Assembly: GCF_018860425.1 (NCBI RefSeq)
Contig: NZ_JAHKPI010000014.1
Span: forward strand, 310,001 to 374,000
Direction: 5' to 3'
DNA: 64,000 bases
From: Marinobacter sp. F3R08
GTDB lineage: Bacteria > Pseudomonadota > Gammaproteobacteria > Pseudomonadales > Oleiphilaceae
Numbering within the stretch: the first letter of the stretch is position 1; each line of letters opens with the position of its first letter. Made by a program: the position numbers and the translations under genes. Positions 63,670 to 64,000 of this stretch are shown one piece after another. The notes under the pieces were generated by a model. The model ran no database searches. It was not told the origin of the DNA and saw only the letters and a program-made list of their open reading frames with translations.

Positions 63670-64000
63670 CCAGCTCAGGACATCGTCCTTCCAGCTAGCC
63701 CTGCTGTACATGGTGGTATTCGCCACCTCGGTATTCTTGTTACTGGCCTTTATATACTGGCGTACAGCGGGGTTCATGACCGCTCAGACCGATGAAACCA
63801 TAGAAGCGGAAATCGCTGGTCTGGCGGAGCAGTACCGTGGTCGAGGCGTCAACGGCCTGATCACCATTATTCGCGAGCGTGTCGCCCGCGATCCCAACGC
63901 TAAATCCATTTATCTGCTCACCACCGACGACTTCCTGAAGCTGGCCGGCAACATCGAGACCTGGCCGGAAGGCAGCCGCTCGGAAAGTGGCTGGATCAAT
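63656..64000 (+). CDS. Sensor histidine kinase, N-terminal part (runs off the window)
   Basis: GTG at 63656 overlaps the response-regulator stop by 14 nt and opens a frame to the end of the window. About 115 residues are seen: a membrane helix (LALLYMVVFATSVFLLLAFIY region, about 14-34), then a periplasmic segment beginning TAGFMTAQTDETIEAEIAGL. The layout fits the sensor half of a classical two-component pair. The second helix, HAMP and kinase domains lie outside the window, so the signal is unknown. Confidence 0.85.
   Translation, partial: MKLLSQLRTSSFQLALLYMVVFATSVFLLLAFIYWRTAGFMTAQTDETIEAEIAGLAEQYRGRGVNGLITIIRERVARDPNAKSIYLLTTDDFLKLAGNIETWPEGSRSESGWIN

Noticed and set aside
1..64000. CRISPR arrays, tRNA or rRNA genes, IS elements, prophage
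   Set aside because: No regularly spaced direct repeats, no cloverleaf sequence, no transposase or phage protein was seen on either strand.

Overview
The window looks like ordinary chromosome from a marine gammaproteobacterium of the Marinobacter/Pseudomonas type. The evidence is gene order and protein character: gshB divergent from pilGHIJK-chpABC, then tonB-yqgE-ruvX-pyrR-pyrB-pyrC' with a degenerate dihydroorotase, the ftsYEX-rpoH block, and three cyclic-di-GMP signalling proteins. Marinobacter is my inference from overall resemblance; no 16S or marker search was possible. I saw no tRNA, rRNA, CRISPR array, insertion sequence, prophage or plasmid gene.

Layout. 1-6 kb: the 5' part of a MATE exporter, thiol peroxidase, a Bcr/CflA exporter with a LysR regulator, an L-2-haloacid dehalogenase and a membrane acyltransferase. 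6-10 kb: RNase II and a Cache-GGDEF diguanylate cyclase. 10-13.7 kb: a metal-defence operon (MerR regulator, Cu(I) P1B ATPase, a 38-residue His-tailed membrane peptide, a DUF411 protein) behind a MerR-type promoter. 13.8-21.9 kb: a zinc-ribbon membrane protein, a CHASE-GGDEF-EAL protein, folE-folX with a CoA-binding protein, an alpha/beta hydrolase, a membrane GGDEF protein, a patatin-like protein and a double-CDGSH protein. 21.9-24.1 kb: zur-znuC-znuB without znuA. 24.1-37.6 kb: the complete Pil-Chp chemosensory operon that controls type IV pili, including a 2516-residue ChpA. 37.9-43.6 kb: glutathione synthetase and the pyrimidine genes. 43.9-48.6 kb: an unusual TRAP-type transporter set (AdeT-like binding protein, TatT-like lipoprotein, fused DctQM permease) with an HU gene between its parts on the opposite strand. 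48.7-54.9 kb: two membrane proteins of unknown role, PEP carboxykinase, Hsp33, HslR, a YrfG-like phosphatase and MutM. 55-61 kb: a fatty-acid desaturase, RsmD, FtsY (with an apparent N-terminal membrane anchor), FtsE, FtsX and RpoH behind a sigma-E-like promoter. 61.2-64 kb: a GarR-like reductase, a hydroxypyruvate isomerase and the start of an OmpR-type two-component pair that runs off the end.

How the parts connect. Several loci form coherent units: metal efflux with its sensor, Zn uptake with its sensor, pilus chemosensing with c-di-GMP enzymes close by, the aspartate transcarbamoylase/pseudo-dihydroorotase pair, and a heat and redox stress theme (Tpx, Hsp33, HslR, RpoH).

The features most worth a second look are the 38-aa peptide between the Cu ATPase and DUF411 genes, Cys77 in the MerR protein, the TRAP-like set, the Hpt arrangement in ChpA, the nested inverted repeat at 915-1017 and the membrane-anchored FtsY.
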